Source: a virus
Virus record (IMG/VR): IMGVR_UViG_3300042868_012479
Location: 18,524 to 82,523 of that record
DNA length: 64,000 bases
Direction: 5' to 3' (one strand)
Shown here: piece by piece, positions 43,158 through 51,730 of the stretch
Layout of the letters: every line of letters begins with the position of its first letter
Position numbering within the stretch: the first letter of the stretch is position 1
The notes under the pieces: model-generated
Seen by the model: the letters and a program-made list of their open reading frames with translations, nothing else
Told to the model about the DNA's origin: nothing
Database searches by the model: none
Program-made: the position numbers and the translations under genes

Positions 43158-44924
43158 TTACTCCTGGTTGTCCAGCATGCGCTGGATGACGGGCGAAAGC
43201 CAAGGGGCATTCGTCCCGGAATTGTTTGCAGCAACAGAATACGACTTGCGGCCCGATGGAAGATCCATCAGTCGCCCGACGACATCAAGTGCCTTAGCGA
43301 GGTCAGCCTCGACCGTGGCCTTCTGGCTAAGTAGTTCGGTCAGCTGAGCCTTAACGGCCGCGACCTCCTGCTGAGCCGCAAAGGCTGCATCCAGTGCAGA
43401 CTTAGCGATAGCGGTCACCTCATCGATAGCCGAAGCTTCGACAGCAACCTCGGCCTCAGGCTCCACAGGGGCCACAACGGGCTCCTCTGCAACCTCAGGC
43501 GCAACTTCGGGCTGCGGCTCTTCAGCCACAACCTCAGCTACAGGCTCGCCATCAGAGACGAGCTCAGCAACCTTAGAAATGATTCGCGCGCGCTCATCAG
43601 CGCTGGCGCGAACAAGGACGGCCCCAAGGTCCTGCAGAGCCTGAACGGCCGGATCAACGACCTCTTCAGCGGCAGGCTCCTCAGCGGCAGGCTCGTCAGC
43701 AACTGGCTCAGCGGCCGGCTCCTCGACGACTGGTTCCGCTACGGGCTCAACATCAGACTTGGCTACAGCGGCAGGTGCCTCTGCGCCTTCGGCCACCATG
43801 GCCTCGTTCTCTTCAGCAGGCTTAACCTTTTCCTTGTCATCGCTCTGCGTGACAGTGACGGTAACCCGCGTGGCTTTTTCAGCTTCCACGATAGTTTCTC
43901 CTTCAGCGAGCAAGGAATTAGCGGAACTATCCACATCGACCTTTTGCTCATATCCATCAACAACCCCCGCAGCGTCAATTGAAGCTGCTGGCGTAGACTC
44001 AATTCCCGAAGGAGTTTCCTCCAAGGAATTATTAGTTTCGGCGGCACCTAGGCTGTCGCCATTGGAATCTTCGAAAACAGTAACAACCTGGCCCTCAAAA
44101 TCTAGAACGCTTTTAAGCGCTTCAATTTTGCGCAAGGTAGAGAATTTGTGCCCAACAAGCCTGTCGCTCGGCGCCCACCCTTCGGACCCCTTTCGATAAA
44201 CCCTAATTAGCGCAGCTGGGTCTTCTGGTGTCCCCGTAATCGTAAAATCAGAGTCAGGCACGTTAATATTGCCGTCTCGAACAACGCGGGTAATTTTGCC
44301 CCGGGCCGTTCCGCCGCTTGAGCCCCAGGCAACAAAATCACCGGTAGATAGACCTTCGGCCTTCTCGTCAACGACAATTTCGCCGGAATTCTCTGCAGCC
44401 TTTAGGCTCTTGATGGCGTTCTGAAGATACGAACGCTGATTGGCGGGGATCCCGACGACCGACGCCTCCATCAGCTTGACAGAGTCAATAACGTAGCTAT
44501 CCTCGCCGGTCTTTGCGTCCTTTCGCTTGGAGACGCGGTCGACGCGAGCGCCAATAGAAAGACCAAGCTTAACGCCACGCTTAATTGCCTTAAAGGCACG
44601 CATTGCCTCAGGGTTCTCGTCTTCTTTACAGACAAGAACATCGATGTCCAGGTCATATACTTCTTGGCTAGTTTCCGCATCAAAACGCTTTACAATTCGA
44701 GCTTCGGTGACTGAGCCAAAAAGGTCCTCGGGAACGTTGTAATTGTGGTTAAGGAAGATTGTCATATTCTGCCGGGCTGTCTCTGCCATAGAAGAAATGG
44801 CGTTAAGAGTCATCTCGTCGCCGTGAAGGTCACGGATCGTCGAGGAGGTTGTCCCGGTAACGATGAGGTCGCCGTTTGGGGCCTCGTACGCCTTAAGCGC
44901 ATTTGTATAAACCTTGAAATCCAC
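43158..44924 (-). CDS. Prohead protease fused to an acidic scaffold-like domain
   Basis: 588 residues from GTG 44924, chosen because GGAGGT lies 4 bases upstream and homologues begin close to VDFKVYTN; ATG 44951 is the alternative. Residues ~1-165 are a U35/HK97-type protease: IFLNHNY gives the His, KLGLSIGARV the Ser, EASVVGIPANQRS the conserved end. The middle (~300-500) is very rich in Ala, Val, Glu and Pro (repeats like EPVVEEPAAEPVADEPAAEE), and the end is helical. Such a tail can act as an internal scaffold that the protease destroys after assembly. There is also a small beta module (SAWGSSGGTARGKITRVVRD) like those in other phage proteases. Confidence 0.82.
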   Translation of the reverse strand: MDFKVYTNALKAYEAPNGDLIVTGTTSSTIRDLHGDEMTLNAISSMAETARQNMTIFLNHNYNVPEDLFGSVTEARIVKRFDAETSQEVYDLDIDVLVCKEDENPEAMRAFKAIKRGVKLGLSIGARVDRVSKRKDAKTGEDSYVIDSVKLMEASVVGIPANQRSYLQNAIKSLKAAENSGEIVVDEKAEGLSTGDFVAWGSSGGTARGKITRVVRDGNINVPDSDFTITGTPEDPAALIRVYRKGSEGWAPSDRLVGHKFSTLRKIEALKSVLDFEGQVVTVFEDSNGDSLGAAETNNSLEETPSGIESTPAASIDAAGVVDGYEQKVDVDSSANSLLAEGETIVEAEKATRVTVTVTQSDDKEKVKPAEENEAMVAEGAEAPAAVAKSDVEPVAEPVVEEPAAEPVADEPAAEEPAAEEVVDPAVQALQDLGAVLVRASADERARIISKVAELVSDGEPVAEVVAEEPQPEVAPEVAEEPVVAPVEPEAEVAVEASAIDEVTAIAKSALDAAFAAQQEVAAVKAQLTELLSQKATVEADLAKALDVVGRLMDLPSGRKSYSVAANNSGTNAPWLSPVIQRMLDNQE

Positions 44925-45141
44925 AGATACCTCCATGTGATCAGCTGCCATCTTGTGGCCGCCCTGGCTATCAGTCAACCATATACTAATCTTTACGAGC
45001 ACTATATGGTGCCGATAAATTGACCCCGTTGTGGTAGATGATTAACAGATATTAACCACAAAAACAAAGCTGCGGACAATACGTGGATATTCTACGTCAA
45101 TGTTGCCTCTTGGCAGCTTGACGGTTTGCTATGATGCCAGC
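44925..45141. promoter_or_regulatory. Divergent control region between protease and portal operons
   Basis: Rightward: TGC-TATGAT (45127-45135) ends six bases before ATG 45142. Leftward: TTAGTATATGG around 44980-44990 gives a TAGTAT -10 candidate for the protease. Between them TTGTGGT (45029-45035) and ACCACAA (45055-45061) are an inverted repeat enclosing two ATTAAC copies, a possible operator. Confidence 0.5.
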
Positions 45142-45567
45142 ATGGACATTGAACACGATAAGCATTACTGGGAAAATAGCAACCCGAATCCGGAGGCGTG
45201 CGTCCTGTGCGCAGAAATCCGTGAGCGCGGCCGAGAGGTCCGCGAGTTGGCGTCTGCTTTGATTCGCCTCCAAAAGACAATTGCTCCAGTCCTTGAGGAG
45301 TATCAAAAAAATAAGCGGTCGCATCCAAAGTGTGCGTCTTGCGGCATTATGTCTGGCCCACACCATTGGGTCATAGGCCTTACGCCAGAGCCGATGGTCC
45401 CCCGCGCTAAGGGGCAAAAACGTTATTCGGTCTGCAAGTGGTGCTATACTGATCTAAAGACATCGCGGCGAAGCGTTCCCCAGCAACGCAAGCACGACAT
45501 TGACAATAATGAAGCATTTAAGCGCCTAGACGAAACGGATGGCCTTGGTGAGGACCATGAGCTGTGA
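45142..45567 (+). CDS. Zinc-finger protein, HNH-like
   Basis: 141 residues from ATG 45142, fixed by the leaderless arrangement (TATGAT six bases before). Cys pairs CVLC, CASCG and CKWC, with HHW in the middle, suggest a treble-clef zinc fold; the set CASC...HH...CKWC is reminiscent of HNH nucleases but the catalytic DH is not evident. Leads the portal operon. Confidence 0.6.
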   Translation: MDIEHDKHYWENSNPNPEACVLCAEIRERGREVRELASALIRLQKTIAPVLEEYQKNKRSHPKCASCGIMSGPHHWVIGLTPEPMVPRAKGQKRYSVCKWCYTDLKTSRRSVPQQRKHDIDNNEAFKRLDETDGLGEDHEL

Positions 45568-45785
45568 TTCCCGGGATCGAAGGGACAATTGAGGTTGATT
45601 TCACAGACGCACGCCATGTAGTTCCAGCATATTGGGCCAAGTATCTGCTAGCATACACAGAGGGCTACCGTGGGGGTAGACGGGTCGTCTCTTGCACAAG
45701 AGCAGAGATGCAGGACATTATAAACCGACGCATGACCGACGACATCTTCTGGTCGGCAATTCGGCAAAGCAAAAACGGAAGGTAG
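45564..45785 (+). CDS. Small hypothetical protein before the portal
   Basis: 73 residues from GTG 45564 in a GTGA overlap with the previous gene. Begins with a small beta segment (IPGIEGTIEVDFTDARHVVP) and has a helical end. One base before the portal start. Not recognised. Confidence 0.55.
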   Translation: MIPGIEGTIEVDFTDARHVVPAYWAKYLLAYTEGYRGGRRVVSCTRAEMQDIINRRMTDDIFWSAIRQSKNGR

Positions 45786-45786
45786 T

Positions 45787-47961
45787 ATGGCCGAAAATCG
45801 CTCCCTTTTGAATCGAATCCTTAACAACGTAGGCATTAGCTTTGGTTCATCCGAAAAGGCCATGACTACGGTTCCGGATAGCAGCTCTTCGCCATACGCC
45901 CGTGGCGTTGCCGGCGTTGCCCACGTGCAAAAGCGCAGCAGCGGCCAGTTGCGCCGCTGGTCCCGAAACAACCCTTGGATTCGTGCCGCAATCAACCTTC
46001 GCCGAACTCAGGTTAGTCGCTCAAAGTGGGACATTGTCGCCCTAGATTCTGACAGCCCGGTGAACCCGGCAAAGGTCGCGCAAATTAAGCAGCTGCTGCG
46101 CCAGCCAAACTCAAAGATGGAATCCTGGCGCTCACTCATTGAGCCGGTCATTGAGGACATCCTCGTCCTCGACCAGGGCTGCCTTGAGGTTGAAATCACA
46201 CGTGGCGGCAAGCTTGGCCTAAAGAGCAATCCGGTTGCTGGCCTACACTCCAAGGATGCTGCCCGCATTGTTTTTGACGCAAGCTGGGACGGTAGCGACT
46301 CAAAGGCCCCTCGATACTACGAGATAGACGAAGCCGGCCGGCAAGTCAACACTTTCCTCAACCATGAACTTATTGTAATTATCTCCAACCCGGTAACCTA
46401 TACCCCCCTTGGCCTGTCCCCGCTTGAAGTGCTTGCAGACACAATTGAGTCTGACCTTGCAGCAGCCGCATACAACGCAAAGGCAGTTATGGCAGCGGCC
46501 CCACCTGGCGTGCTCCACCTTGGCGAGGGCGTTCGCCCAGATCAAGTTGATGCATTCCGGGCATATTGGGATGCCGAGATTGCCGGGCGCAGCCAAATTG
46601 CCATTACGGGCGGCGGCAAGGGAATGCAGTGGATGCCACTTGCCTCCTCTAATCGGGACATGCAGTTCATGGAGTGGCAGGTATATCTTGCCCGCAAGAT
46701 TTGTGCCGTCTTTGGCGTTCAGCCACAGGACATCGGCATTGGAATGGACGTCAACCGAAGCAGCTCCGAGACTGGTGCGGCCTTTACGCAAGACGTTGGC
46801 ATTGCGCCGCTCCTTGACCTGGTTGCCGAATACGTAACCCGGGAAATTGTTTGGCGCTTTGATGAAAACTTGCGATTTGCCTACACGGATATGGGTCGCC
46901 AGAGCCAGGGCGAAATGTCTGCCTATTACAAGCAGGCACTTGCGGGGCTTCCATGGCTTCGCCTCAACGACGCCCTTCGAGAGCGCGGACAAGACGGCGT
47001 TGGAGAGCAGGGCGAACAAATCTGGGTTCCAACTCCTCAGGGTTACATGCCAATGGATGTCTACATGAAGTATTTGGACAACCTTGTTGCTGGCGGTGCC
47101 CAGCCGTCCCCGGATGGAAATACGCCACCAACAGCAAATAATCCTCAGGGTGTCCCTACCCCGCCGCAGGGCTCTGACGTGACCCCAGACAACACTCCGC
47201 CTAACTCGCCACAGTCTCAGACCTCCAAGGCCGCTAGCGACCCGATCATTGTTTGTGATATCGATGGCACGCTGACAACGCAAGACGGGAGCACCGACCC
47301 CAACCCTGCAGTTATCGCCCATCTTCAGCGACAATCAGAAAACCACCGGATCTTTATTGTCAGTGCGCGATCAATCAAGCGCCGTGATGAAACCCTTGCC
47401 TGGCTTGAGGAGAACGAGGTGCCCAACGACGAGCTTTACCTGTCTGATTTCCCAGCCGGAGCAGGTCTGCAGTTCAAGCGAAATAAGATTTCCCATATTC
47501 TTAAGGACCACGGTGTTGTCGTTGAGGCAATTGAGAATGATGCGGAGGTCCGTGATGCCTATAAGGCAGCTGGAGCGCAGAATGTTCACGGCCCAGAGGA
47601 TATTGCAAAGAATTACGCTGCGGCAGACTATTCTGGCATTAGCCTAAATGTTCCTGCTGCAGTAAAGGCCGAGGCGGCACGTGGCCTCAAGTGGCGAGAA
47701 GAGTTTGGCCGTGGCGGCATTGGGCCTGGCCAGGCAACGGCTCGCATGCTCATTGGCAACAAGATGACTATTGCTCGAGTCCGAAAAATGCGCGCGTTCC
47801 TTGCTCGGCACGAAGTTGACAAGCAGGGCGAAGGGTTCAACCCGGGGCAGGCTGGTTATCCATCTGCTGGCCGGATCGCGTGGGCCCTCTGGGGCGGCAA
47901 CGCCGGGCAGTCTTGGTCTAACAAGGTAATGCGCCAGGTCGAAGCGGCCGAGAAGGCGTAA
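45787..47961 (+). CDS. Portal protein fused to HAD phosphatase and HEVDK/AGRIAW domain
   Basis: 724 residues. Residues ~40-420 are an HK97-family portal: NPWIRAAINLRRTQVSRSKW, FLNHELIVIISNPV, GLSPLEVLADTIE, the wing WQVYLARKICAVFGVQPQDI and NRSSSETGAAF. A Pro/Asn linker (~430-480) leads to a HAD domain at ~487-615 with nucleophile Asp491 and Asp493 in CDIDGTL, then SARSIKRRD, as in polynucleotide kinase 3'-phosphatase-type or AphA-type enzymes. The last ~90 residues (RARHEVDK-like LARHEVDK and SAGRIAWALWGG) are a domain seen at the ends of other phage proteins. Starts 1 base after its neighbour. The portal is the DNA gate; the added enzyme would sit in or on the neck. Confidence 0.85.
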   Translation: MAENRSLLNRILNNVGISFGSSEKAMTTVPDSSSSPYARGVAGVAHVQKRSSGQLRRWSRNNPWIRAAINLRRTQVSRSKWDIVALDSDSPVNPAKVAQIKQLLRQPNSKMESWRSLIEPVIEDILVLDQGCLEVEITRGGKLGLKSNPVAGLHSKDAARIVFDASWDGSDSKAPRYYEIDEAGRQVNTFLNHELIVIISNPVTYTPLGLSPLEVLADTIESDLAAAAYNAKAVMAAAPPGVLHLGEGVRPDQVDAFRAYWDAEIAGRSQIAITGGGKGMQWMPLASSNRDMQFMEWQVYLARKICAVFGVQPQDIGIGMDVNRSSSETGAAFTQDVGIAPLLDLVAEYVTREIVWRFDENLRFAYTDMGRQSQGEMSAYYKQALAGLPWLRLNDALRERGQDGVGEQGEQIWVPTPQGYMPMDVYMKYLDNLVAGGAQPSPDGNTPPTANNPQGVPTPPQGSDVTPDNTPPNSPQSQTSKAASDPIIVCDIDGTLTTQDGSTDPNPAVIAHLQRQSENHRIFIVSARSIKRRDETLAWLEENEVPNDELYLSDFPAGAGLQFKRNKISHILKDHGVVVEAIENDAEVRDAYKAAGAQNVHGPEDIAKNYAAADYSGISLNVPAAVKAEAARGLKWREEFGRGGIGPGQATARMLIGNKMTIARVRKMRAFLARHEVDKQGEGFNPGQAGYPSAGRIAWALWGGNAGQSWSNKVMRQVEAAEKA

Positions 47962-48107
47962 TGGCGGACAAGCTCTATCATATCCAGCCATGCTTCTGCA
48001 TTCCTTGCCGCGTCTTGCGTGCAACGCCACCGCAAAAGCCGTCTGCGTCTGATACCATGACCAGCGATGAAGCGAAAAAGCCCAAAGCCAAGCGCAAGCG
48101 CCCTTAG
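47961..48107 (+). CDS. Small Cys/Lys-rich peptide between portal and methyltransferase
   Basis: 48 residues starting in the portal stop (TAATG) and overlapping the next gene by 41 bases. Contains CFCIPC and a basic end (KKPKAKRKRP). Short but tightly coupled on both sides. May act as a translational link; function unknown. Confidence 0.5.
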   Translation: MADKLYHIQPCFCIPCRVLRATPPQKPSASDTMTSDEAKKPKAKRKRP

Positions 48108-49197
48108 CCACTTTTCCACATTCAGTGGAGTCGGCGGTATTGATTTAGGTCTAGAGGCAGCCGGCTGGCACACTGTTGCATTTTGTGAAAATGCGGCGTA
48201 CCAGTCAGCAATACTTGGGCGGCAATGGCCAGGAATCCCCAATCTTGGGGATATCACCTCAATCAGCACAGAGAAGACAGGTGATGCATGGCAATCTGCT
48301 AGGCTCTGGTCGGCTGGGTTTCCCTGCCAGGATTTGAGCAGCGCAGGAAAGCGAAAGGGGTTTGGCGGTGAGCGTTCGGTCCTCGCGTTCTCGTTCCTCA
48401 ACCTCGTCGAAACCTTTGGGCCAGAATGGGTCCTCCTTGAAAACGTCCCCGGACTCTTTACCTCCAGCTCCGGACGCGACATGGGGCGACTCCTCCAGGA
48501 AATGGATGAACTCGGGTATGGCGTGGCGTGGCGAACTATTGATGCGTCGGGCGCCGGAAGCTGTGAACTGCATGGGCGAAGGCGCCCAGTGCCGCAACCG
48601 CGCCGTCGAGTCTTCCTTCTTGGACATCGTGGAACCGCTCGTGCCGGCGAGGTTCTTCTTGACACGGGAGGAAGCAATGAATTACCTTGGGCGTTCGGTC
48701 GTGAAGACCGGACCTGGGATCAAGAACGGCTTTACGCCGGACCTACACCAAGCAATCCAGGAAACTATCGACCAGCAGCGTTTGATTTTGCGAAGGTTGA
48801 CTACACTGGAGATGGAGCGCCTGATGGGCTGGCCGGACGGCCACACGCTCGTCCCAGGATTCCGACGTCTGCACGCCAAGCACACCAGCTCGTAGAGCTT
48901 CCAAACTCAGAGGGTGGGGACATCCGCCTGTACCGAAAATCCGAGCGAAACCAGCGAGATGGGTTTTTTGAGCGGTGGGCTGAGGACGGAAGGTTCTCCA
49001 CCCTAACTGCCTTTTCATCTTCTGGCGTATTTGGCCAACACCTCCTGCGAAGCGGCGCGTGCATTGAGCACCCATTGCTAGACCGCAATAATGAATCTAC
49101 CAGGGCTGATGCTTGCGGTAATGGGGTAGCCAGCCTAGTTGCAGAGTGGATTGGCCTGCGAATCGTAGAAAACATGCGGTTGCACGGCGAAATTTGA
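48067..49197 (+). CDS. DNA (cytosine-5) methyltransferase, apparently frame-disrupted
   Basis: 376 residues in one frame. Motif I FSGVGGIDLGLEAAGW, motif IV GFPCQDLS with the catalytic Cys, motif VI LLENVPG, motif VIII PQPRRRVFLLG and motif X GNGVASLVAEWIG identify a C5 methyltransferase. However, the expected motif IX, RRLTTLEMERLMGWPDGHT, is in another frame (48791-48850, open until a stop at 48893), and this frame reads low-similarity Arg/Pro sequence over the same bases. Either two compensating indels, a sequence error, or a decaying gene. A functional enzyme would methylate phage DNA against host restriction. Confidence 0.72.
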   Translation: MKRKSPKPSASALSHFSTFSGVGGIDLGLEAAGWHTVAFCENAAYQSAILGRQWPGIPNLGDITSISTEKTGDAWQSARLWSAGFPCQDLSSAGKRKGFGGERSVLAFSFLNLVETFGPEWVLLENVPGLFTSSSGRDMGRLLQEMDELGYGVAWRTIDASGAGSCELHGRRRPVPQPRRRVFLLGHRGTARAGEVLLDTGGSNELPWAFGREDRTWDQERLYAGPTPSNPGNYRPAAFDFAKVDYTGDGAPDGLAGRPHARPRIPTSARQAHQLVELPNSEGGDIRLYRKSERNQRDGFFERWAEDGRFSTLTAFSSSGVFGQHLLRSGACIEHPLLDRNNESTRADACGNGVASLVAEWIGLRIVENMRLHGEI

Positions 49198-49199
49198 TG

Positions 49200-49214
49200 T
49201 GATACACTCCTGGT
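49200..49214 (+). promoter_or_regulatory. Leaderless extended -10 promoter for the HNH gene
   Basis: TGA-TACACT (49200-49208) ends six bases before ATG 49215; no ribosome site is present. Confidence 0.6.
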
Positions 49215-49529
49215 ATGCCTCATAAAGACCCGGTAACCCCGGAACTCCGCTACGCAGTCATGAAGCGCGACCACATTTGTGTGGGGGCGAAAATTGGCAT
49301 GGGCGAAGCATGCGGCAGCCAGTTTGGTTCAGGTAGCAATATTGTTTGGGAGCTTGATCACGTAGACAATGCCGGGCTTGGGCGTCGCGGCCCCAGCACA
49401 ATGGACAATCTTGTCTTGATCTGTGGGTATCACCATAGGGTAAAGACCGAGTCGTCAAAGACATGGCGACCAAAGCTAAGGGAGTACCTTGATGCGAAAT
49501 CCAGCACTTCAGTATCCGGGGGATCGTAG
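49215..49529 (+). CDS. HNH endonuclease
   Basis: 104 residues. WELDHVDN (His of the metal site) and NLVLICGYHHRVKT (Asn and second His pair) are the HNH core, preceded by CVGAKIGMGEAC as structural Cys pair. Leaderless. Such enzymes near terminase or portal genes can aid packaging or act as homing nucleases; here it follows the methyltransferase, so a role in a small modification or homing unit is also possible. Overlaps the next gene by 38 bases. Confidence 0.78.
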   Translation: MPHKDPVTPELRYAVMKRDHICVGAKIGMGEACGSQFGSGSNIVWELDHVDNAGLGRRGPSTMDNLVLICGYHHRVKTESSKTWRPKLREYLDAKSSTSVSGGS

Positions 49530-49740
49530 TTGTTCGTACCATCTTTGCCCCAATAGGAAGCTTGCAAAAGTGAAGCGCGGATATTTTATTCCGCTGGGAG
49601 AGATTAAAAGTTTCTCAGCCGGAATGGCAATCCATGTCCAGTGCATGAGGCAAATCACACGCGGCAGCGGCGGAACGCTTGACGATTTGGCCGGGCCAGA
49701 CGATACTACGGAAGTATCATCCAACAAGGAGGGTGTATGA
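49492..49740 (+). CDS. Hypothetical protein with CxxC-like motifs
   Basis: 82 residues from ATG 49492 (GGGAG upstream), beginning inside the HNH gene and ending in an ATGA overlap. Contains CSYHLCPNR and a further Cys (HVQCMRQ), a probable zinc site. Not recognised. Confidence 0.55.
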   Translation: MRNPALQYPGDRSCSYHLCPNRKLAKVKRGYFIPLGEIKSFSAGMAIHVQCMRQITRGSGGTLDDLAGPDDTTEVSSNKEGV

Positions 49741-50015
49741 GTAGCGAAGTGGCAAGCATCGAGAACCTAAAGGTTGGCGTAGGCGCTGTTGAGGAAACCC
49801 TCAAAGAGTTTGACTCAACATTTGGCGACCAGACCCACCGCGCGCAAATTGCATCATGGGTTTTCCATAGCACATCTGCTCGCCTTCGGGAGGGCCAGTT
49901 TGCTGGGGTTGAGCCAGAGCGCTGGTGGCAGATTGCTGAGGGGATACAGCTTGGTGTTGATCATTGGGTCGATACCGGTGCACCATATAACTGGGCGGTA
50001 GAAGTAGATGAGTAA
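49737..50015 (+). CDS. Hypothetical protein
   Basis: 92 residues. Helical and acidic with a Trp-rich half (WVFHSTSARLREGQ, WWQIAEGIQLGVDHWVD). Overlaps both neighbours, so part of the recombination operon. No known motif. Confidence 0.55.
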   Translation: MSSEVASIENLKVGVGAVEETLKEFDSTFGDQTHRAQIASWVFHSTSARLREGQFAGVEPERWWQIAEGIQLGVDHWVDTGAPYNWAVEVDE

Positions 50016-50256
50016 GCAAAGCGGCGAAGCCCATGTTGAGTTGCGCAAGAAGCAACGCCAGCAGCATGAGCGGGTATGGAAGCTTATCCGCGACTCCGGG
50101 GTGAAGCGACGATTCGTCGCAAGGCATCTTGGTGTATCCTACGGTTATCTAAACCAGGTCCAGTATGGACACGCGCCGATGACGGCAGAGATGCAACGAC
50201 GATTGTCGGAGTATCTTGGTCTTAGTGAAGTCGAGCTGTTTAGCTCGGAGAAGTGA
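50008..50256 (+). CDS. Cro/Xre-type helix-turn-helix regulator
   Basis: 82 residues. VKRRFVARHLGVSYGYLNQV followed by YGHAPMTAEMQRRLSEYLGL is the lambda-repressor-like HTH of small Cro/Xre proteins. Highly basic N-terminus. It precedes the recombination and replication genes and may control them; the palindromes at 37.77 and 45.04 kb are candidate targets. Confidence 0.75.
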   Translation: MSKQSGEAHVELRKKQRQQHERVWKLIRDSGVKRRFVARHLGVSYGYLNQVQYGHAPMTAEMQRRLSEYLGLSEVELFSSEK

Positions 50257-50264
50257 GGTTAGAA

Positions 50265-50870
50265 ATGGCATACGATACGGCCCCTAAGAAGAAGTTTGCA
50301 GAGGATTATATTGATGTAGCGGAGCGTCTCCGCGCTTGGTACGAAGCATATCCAAACGCTCGAATTGAAACGAGCATTGTTTCGCACACTGATAGCCGCG
50401 TGACGGTAAAGGCCCTAGCATTTCGTGGAGAAACGGAGGAGCGCCCCGCAGGTGTTGGCCACTCGTCCATGGCAATTCCAGGGAGCACGCCATATACGCG
50501 AGGATCAGAGCTAGAGAACTGCGAGACCTCAGCTGTTGGACGAGCGCTTGTTATGGCCGGTCTTCCTTCTAAGAAGGTTGCATCGAGCGATGAGATTCGC
50601 TCAAAGGGTGGCACGACAATCAAGCCCTCTCCAGCAATGCAGGAGCGCGATAAGTCAAAGGCTGATGACGAGGCTATTTTGCGCGCTGCGCAAGAAAGCT
50701 TTGGCGACAACCCAGCACTTATCGAATGGCGCGATGCAATCAATTCATGCGCAAGCTCTGGAGACCTGACAAAGGTTGCCCAAGAGATTGCTGCGTCTGC
50801 GCTTGATGCCGAGCAGAAGCGCTGGCTGGGTCAGTACTACACAACGCGCAAGACCGAGCTCAGCGCCTAA
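50265..50870 (+). CDS. Putative single-strand annealing protein (Rad52/ERF-type)
   Basis: 201 residues from ATG 50265 with GAGG upstream. The pattern YIDVAERLRAWYEAYPNARI, a central beta region, and ELENCETSAVGRALVMAGLP match phage proteins that carry the SAVGRAL signature related to ERF/Rad52-superfamily annealing proteins. Directly followed by a RecB-like nuclease, the usual exonuclease-annealase pairing, then DnaC, RusA and SSB. Likely mediates recombination at phage DNA ends. Superfamily placement is an inference. Confidence 0.6.
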   Translation: MAYDTAPKKKFAEDYIDVAERLRAWYEAYPNARIETSIVSHTDSRVTVKALAFRGETEERPAGVGHSSMAIPGSTPYTRGSELENCETSAVGRALVMAGLPSKKVASSDEIRSKGGTTIKPSPAMQERDKSKADDEAILRAAQESFGDNPALIEWRDAINSCASSGDLTKVAQEIAASALDAEQKRWLGQYYTTRKTELSA

Positions 50871-51730
50871 TGCGCGAGCACGTTAGCGTTAGCGAGATCC
50901 GCGAGTTTCAGGCCTGCCCTCTTAGGTGGTGGTACCGCTACGAGAATGGCCTGTGGACTGAAAAGACAAGCTCGTTCTTCGCGCTTGGAACTGCGGTTCA
51001 CGCCGGCCTTGCAAATTGGTATGAGCCACTAAACGGCGGAAAGAAAGACGGCGACCTGACTATGCCGCTAAGGCTCTACAAGGCAGCATTTGCCGATGAG
51101 TCCGCCAAGGTCAACTGGGCTAATGAGTCCGACAAAGACCCTATTAGCCAGAGCGCCCTTGGAGAAGAAATGCTGAAGGCTGCAATCTTTGAGGGCGACG
51201 ACTGGACGGCGAAGGCTGTCGAGCGCTCCTTCATGGCTGACATTAAGCATAGCCGCCTTGGAACTCTTCCGATTAAGCTGAAGTCTGTTCTTGACATGGT
51301 GACGACTACGAACGATGTGGTCGAGCACAAGACTGCAGCTCGTAAGTGGGAAGAGGGACGCGAGCACGGAGACGTGCAGGCAACTGCCTATGTCTCTGTT
51401 GTTCGGCAGAACTACGACCATGATCCTAAAGTGACGTTCAATATTGTCAGCAAGCACTCAAAAGGTCCAAATGTAGAGCGCCGGACCACAACTCGCACGA
51501 CAGACGATATTGACCGGCTGTACATTACGGTCCGTGCGATGCTGGATGCCAAGGAGAAGGGCGCAATCTACCCAAACCCAACCGCGTTCGCACATGCGAC
51601 GTGTGAATTCAGGAAGTTGTGTGACAAATGGGAATCTCATCCACAGCCCCTGCCGGAGACGGCACGTGGCATGCTTACGGTGCTGCCGTCCATCCGCCAG
51701 TCGTCGCTGACGAAGATTTACGGCGAGTGA
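50870..51730 (+). CDS. RecB/Cas4-like PD-(D/E)XK exonuclease
   Basis: 286 residues, start overlapping the upstream stop. VSVSEIREFQACPLRWWYRY and LGTAVHAGLANW are the N-terminal signature; SVLDMVTTTNDVVEHKTAAR gives the Asp and Glu-x-Lys catalytic residues and HGDVQATAYV the following Gln. C107-like Cys residues for a Fe-S cluster (CEFRKLC near 251-258) are partly present, as in Cas4. Would make 3' overhangs for the annealing protein. Confidence 0.82.
   Translation: MREHVSVSEIREFQACPLRWWYRYENGLWTEKTSSFFALGTAVHAGLANWYEPLNGGKKDGDLTMPLRLYKAAFADESAKVNWANESDKDPISQSALGEEMLKAAIFEGDDWTAKAVERSFMADIKHSRLGTLPIKLKSVLDMVTTTNDVVEHKTAARKWEEGREHGDVQATAYVSVVRQNYDHDPKVTFNIVSKHSKGPNVERRTTTRTTDDIDRLYITVRAMLDAKEKGAIYPNPTAFAHATCEFRKLCDKWESHPQPLPETARGMLTVLPSIRQSSLTKIYGE

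Noticed and set aside
44925-45002. N-terminal extension of the prohead protease to 45002
   Set aside because: The candidate -10 box lies inside this extension, and the GTG at 44924 has a strong ribosome site.
46300-47334. 344-residue open frame on the minus strand
   Set aside because: It is antisense to the well-supported portal gene and shows no domain or ribosome site.
48362-48895. Separate gene in the alternate frame of the methyltransferase
   Set aside because: It contains only motif IX and lacks a convincing start; better explained as part of a frame-disrupted methyltransferase.
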